Positions 60,321 to 60,703 of a DNA stretch of 60,703 nucleotides are shown here, piece by piece. Both the position numbers and the translations under genes were made by a program. Below the pieces are notes generated by a model. That model saw only the letters and a program-made list of their open reading frames with translations. It did not search any database and was not told the DNA's origin. The first letter of the stretch is position 1. Each line of letters starts with the position of its first letter. This stretch comes from an uncultured Caulobacteraceae bacterium (lineage in GTDB: Bacteria > Pseudomonadota > Alphaproteobacteria > Caulobacterales > Caulobacteraceae), in assembly GCA_903872075.1 (NCBI GenBank), contig CAIQJF010000050.1:1-60703 (forward strand). The letters run 5' to 3'.

Positions 60321-60703
60321 CTTCCGCCGCCGCCTGCTTGGCGGTGAGGTCTTCGCCGGTGGTCTGGTCGACGACCTTCATGGAGAGACGGATCTTGCCG
60401 CGATCGTCGAAACCCAGGAGCTTGACCTTCACGGCCTGACCGTCGGTCAGCACGTCGGAGACCTTGTTCACCCGCTCATTGGCGATCTGGCTGACGTGAA
60501 CCAGGCCGTCCTTGGCGCCGAAGAAGTTCACGAAGGCGCCGAAATCCACGACCTTCACGACCTTGCCTTCATAGATCTGGCCCACTTCCGGCTCGGAGGT
60601 GATCGACTTGATCCAGTCGATGGCGGCCTTGATCTTCGCGCCGTCGCTGGCCGAGACCTTCACGATGCCTTCGTCGTTGATGTCGACCTTGGCGCCGGTC
60701 TGG
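60310..60703 (-). CDS. pnp: Polyribonucleotide nucleotidyltransferase (PNPase), C-terminal part
   Basis: The frame is open to the right edge, so this is the last ~130 residues of PNPase. The end of the KH domain ([20 protein letters not shown]) is followed by the S1 RNA-binding domain: [59 protein letters not shown]. It ends in a short Ala/Glu tail. PNPase is a phosphorolytic 3'-5' exoribonuclease of the RNA degradosome. The window contains no rpsO; that would lie beyond the right edge. Confidence 0.95.
   Translation of the reverse strand, partial: QTGAKVDINDEGIVKVSASDGAKIKAAIDWIKSITSEPEVGQIYEGKVVKVVDFGAFVNFFGAKDGLVHVSQIANERVNKVSDVLTDGQAVKVKLLGFDDRGKIRLSMKVVDQTTGEDLTAKQAAAEAEA

Noticed and set aside
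1..60703. CRISPR arrays, prophage, insertion sequences, integrons, tRNA or rRNA genes
   Set aside because: No regularly spaced repeats, transposase, integrase or recombinase motifs, and no tRNA cloverleaf signature, were noticed; gene order is housekeeping-like throughout.

Overview
The window is a GC-rich, gene-dense stretch of bacterial chromosome with 63 recognisable protein genes, two of them cut by the window edges. I see no rRNA or tRNA gene, no CRISPR array, no prophage and no insertion sequence. Gene content and order point to an alphaproteobacterium of the Caulobacterales, most like Phenylobacterium or Caulobacter. The clues are the separate F0 operon with a split b/b' pair beside smc, the ctaC-ctaD-ctaB-coxF-ctaG-ctaE oxidase operon running on into surf1-thrC-M16 protease, PhaR with phaAB, a fused transaldolase/glucose-6-phosphate isomerase, and Caulobacter-type promoters (TTGACG plus CTATA). 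The genus is inference from protein text only.

Layout. 1-3.5 kb: end of smc, then atpI-atpB-atpE-atpF'-atpF. 3.5-8.3 kb (minus strand): methyltransferase, PII protein, tal-pgi fusion and gluconokinase. 8.5-12.9 kb: gloB, the polyhydroxybutyrate genes phaB and phaA with divergent regulator phaR, and an SDR oxidoreductase with a perfect palindrome in its leader. 13-17.8 kb: ilvD, an FAD-linked 2-hydroxyacid oxidase, tsaC/sua5 and cytochrome b561. 17.9-19.7 kb: a long acyl-CoA dehydrogenase. 19.8-23.7 kb is the most accessory-looking part: a PEP-CTERM protein, a secreted protein of unknown function with an HELGE motif, and a TPR-sulfotransferase. 23.9-25.0 kb: peroxiredoxin and YqgE. 25.1-34.8 kb (minus strand): a long aa3 cytochrome oxidase operon with many stop/start overlaps. 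It includes a 48-residue CoxF-like gene and ends in thrC, an M16 protease and a GNAT acetyltransferase. 35-39.4 kb: tldD, an EamA transporter that appears to start at CTG, and a TonB-dependent receptor. 39.5-42.7 kb: POT peptide transporter and a second acyl-CoA dehydrogenase. 42.7-47.2 kb: MFS, rsmE, gshA and CDP-diacylglycerol pyrophosphatase. 47.3-53.8 kb: HAD hydrolase, maoC, ribF, ileS, lspA and a DUF3035 lipoprotein. 53.8-56.5 kb: etfB, etfA, hbd. 56.6-60.7 kb: small membrane proteins, a PduO-type cobalamin adenosyltransferase, GST, an alpha/beta hydrolase, a hypothetical protein, a GNAT and the end of pnp.

Functional links. Respiration is covered by F0, the aa3 oxidase with heme O synthase, Cox11 and SURF1 assembly factors, b561 and ETF. 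C4/PHB and fatty-acid metabolism is covered by phaA, phaB, phaR, hbd, maoC, two acyl-CoA dehydrogenases and ETF. A CTGC-N3-GCAG element, the architecture I recall for PhaR sites, lies upstream of hbd, and a near-match sits exactly midway between phaA and phaR, so PhaR may control both loci. No intergenic gap exceeds 300 bases. Ten of the eleven convergent gene pairs are 35 bases or less apart or overlap.

I did not find a clearly new multi-gene system. The best leads are the secreted HELGE protein with its PEP-CTERM neighbour, the candidate PhaR regulon, the operator-like palindrome before the SDR gene, the CTG start of the EamA transporter, and the structured region after the PII gene.
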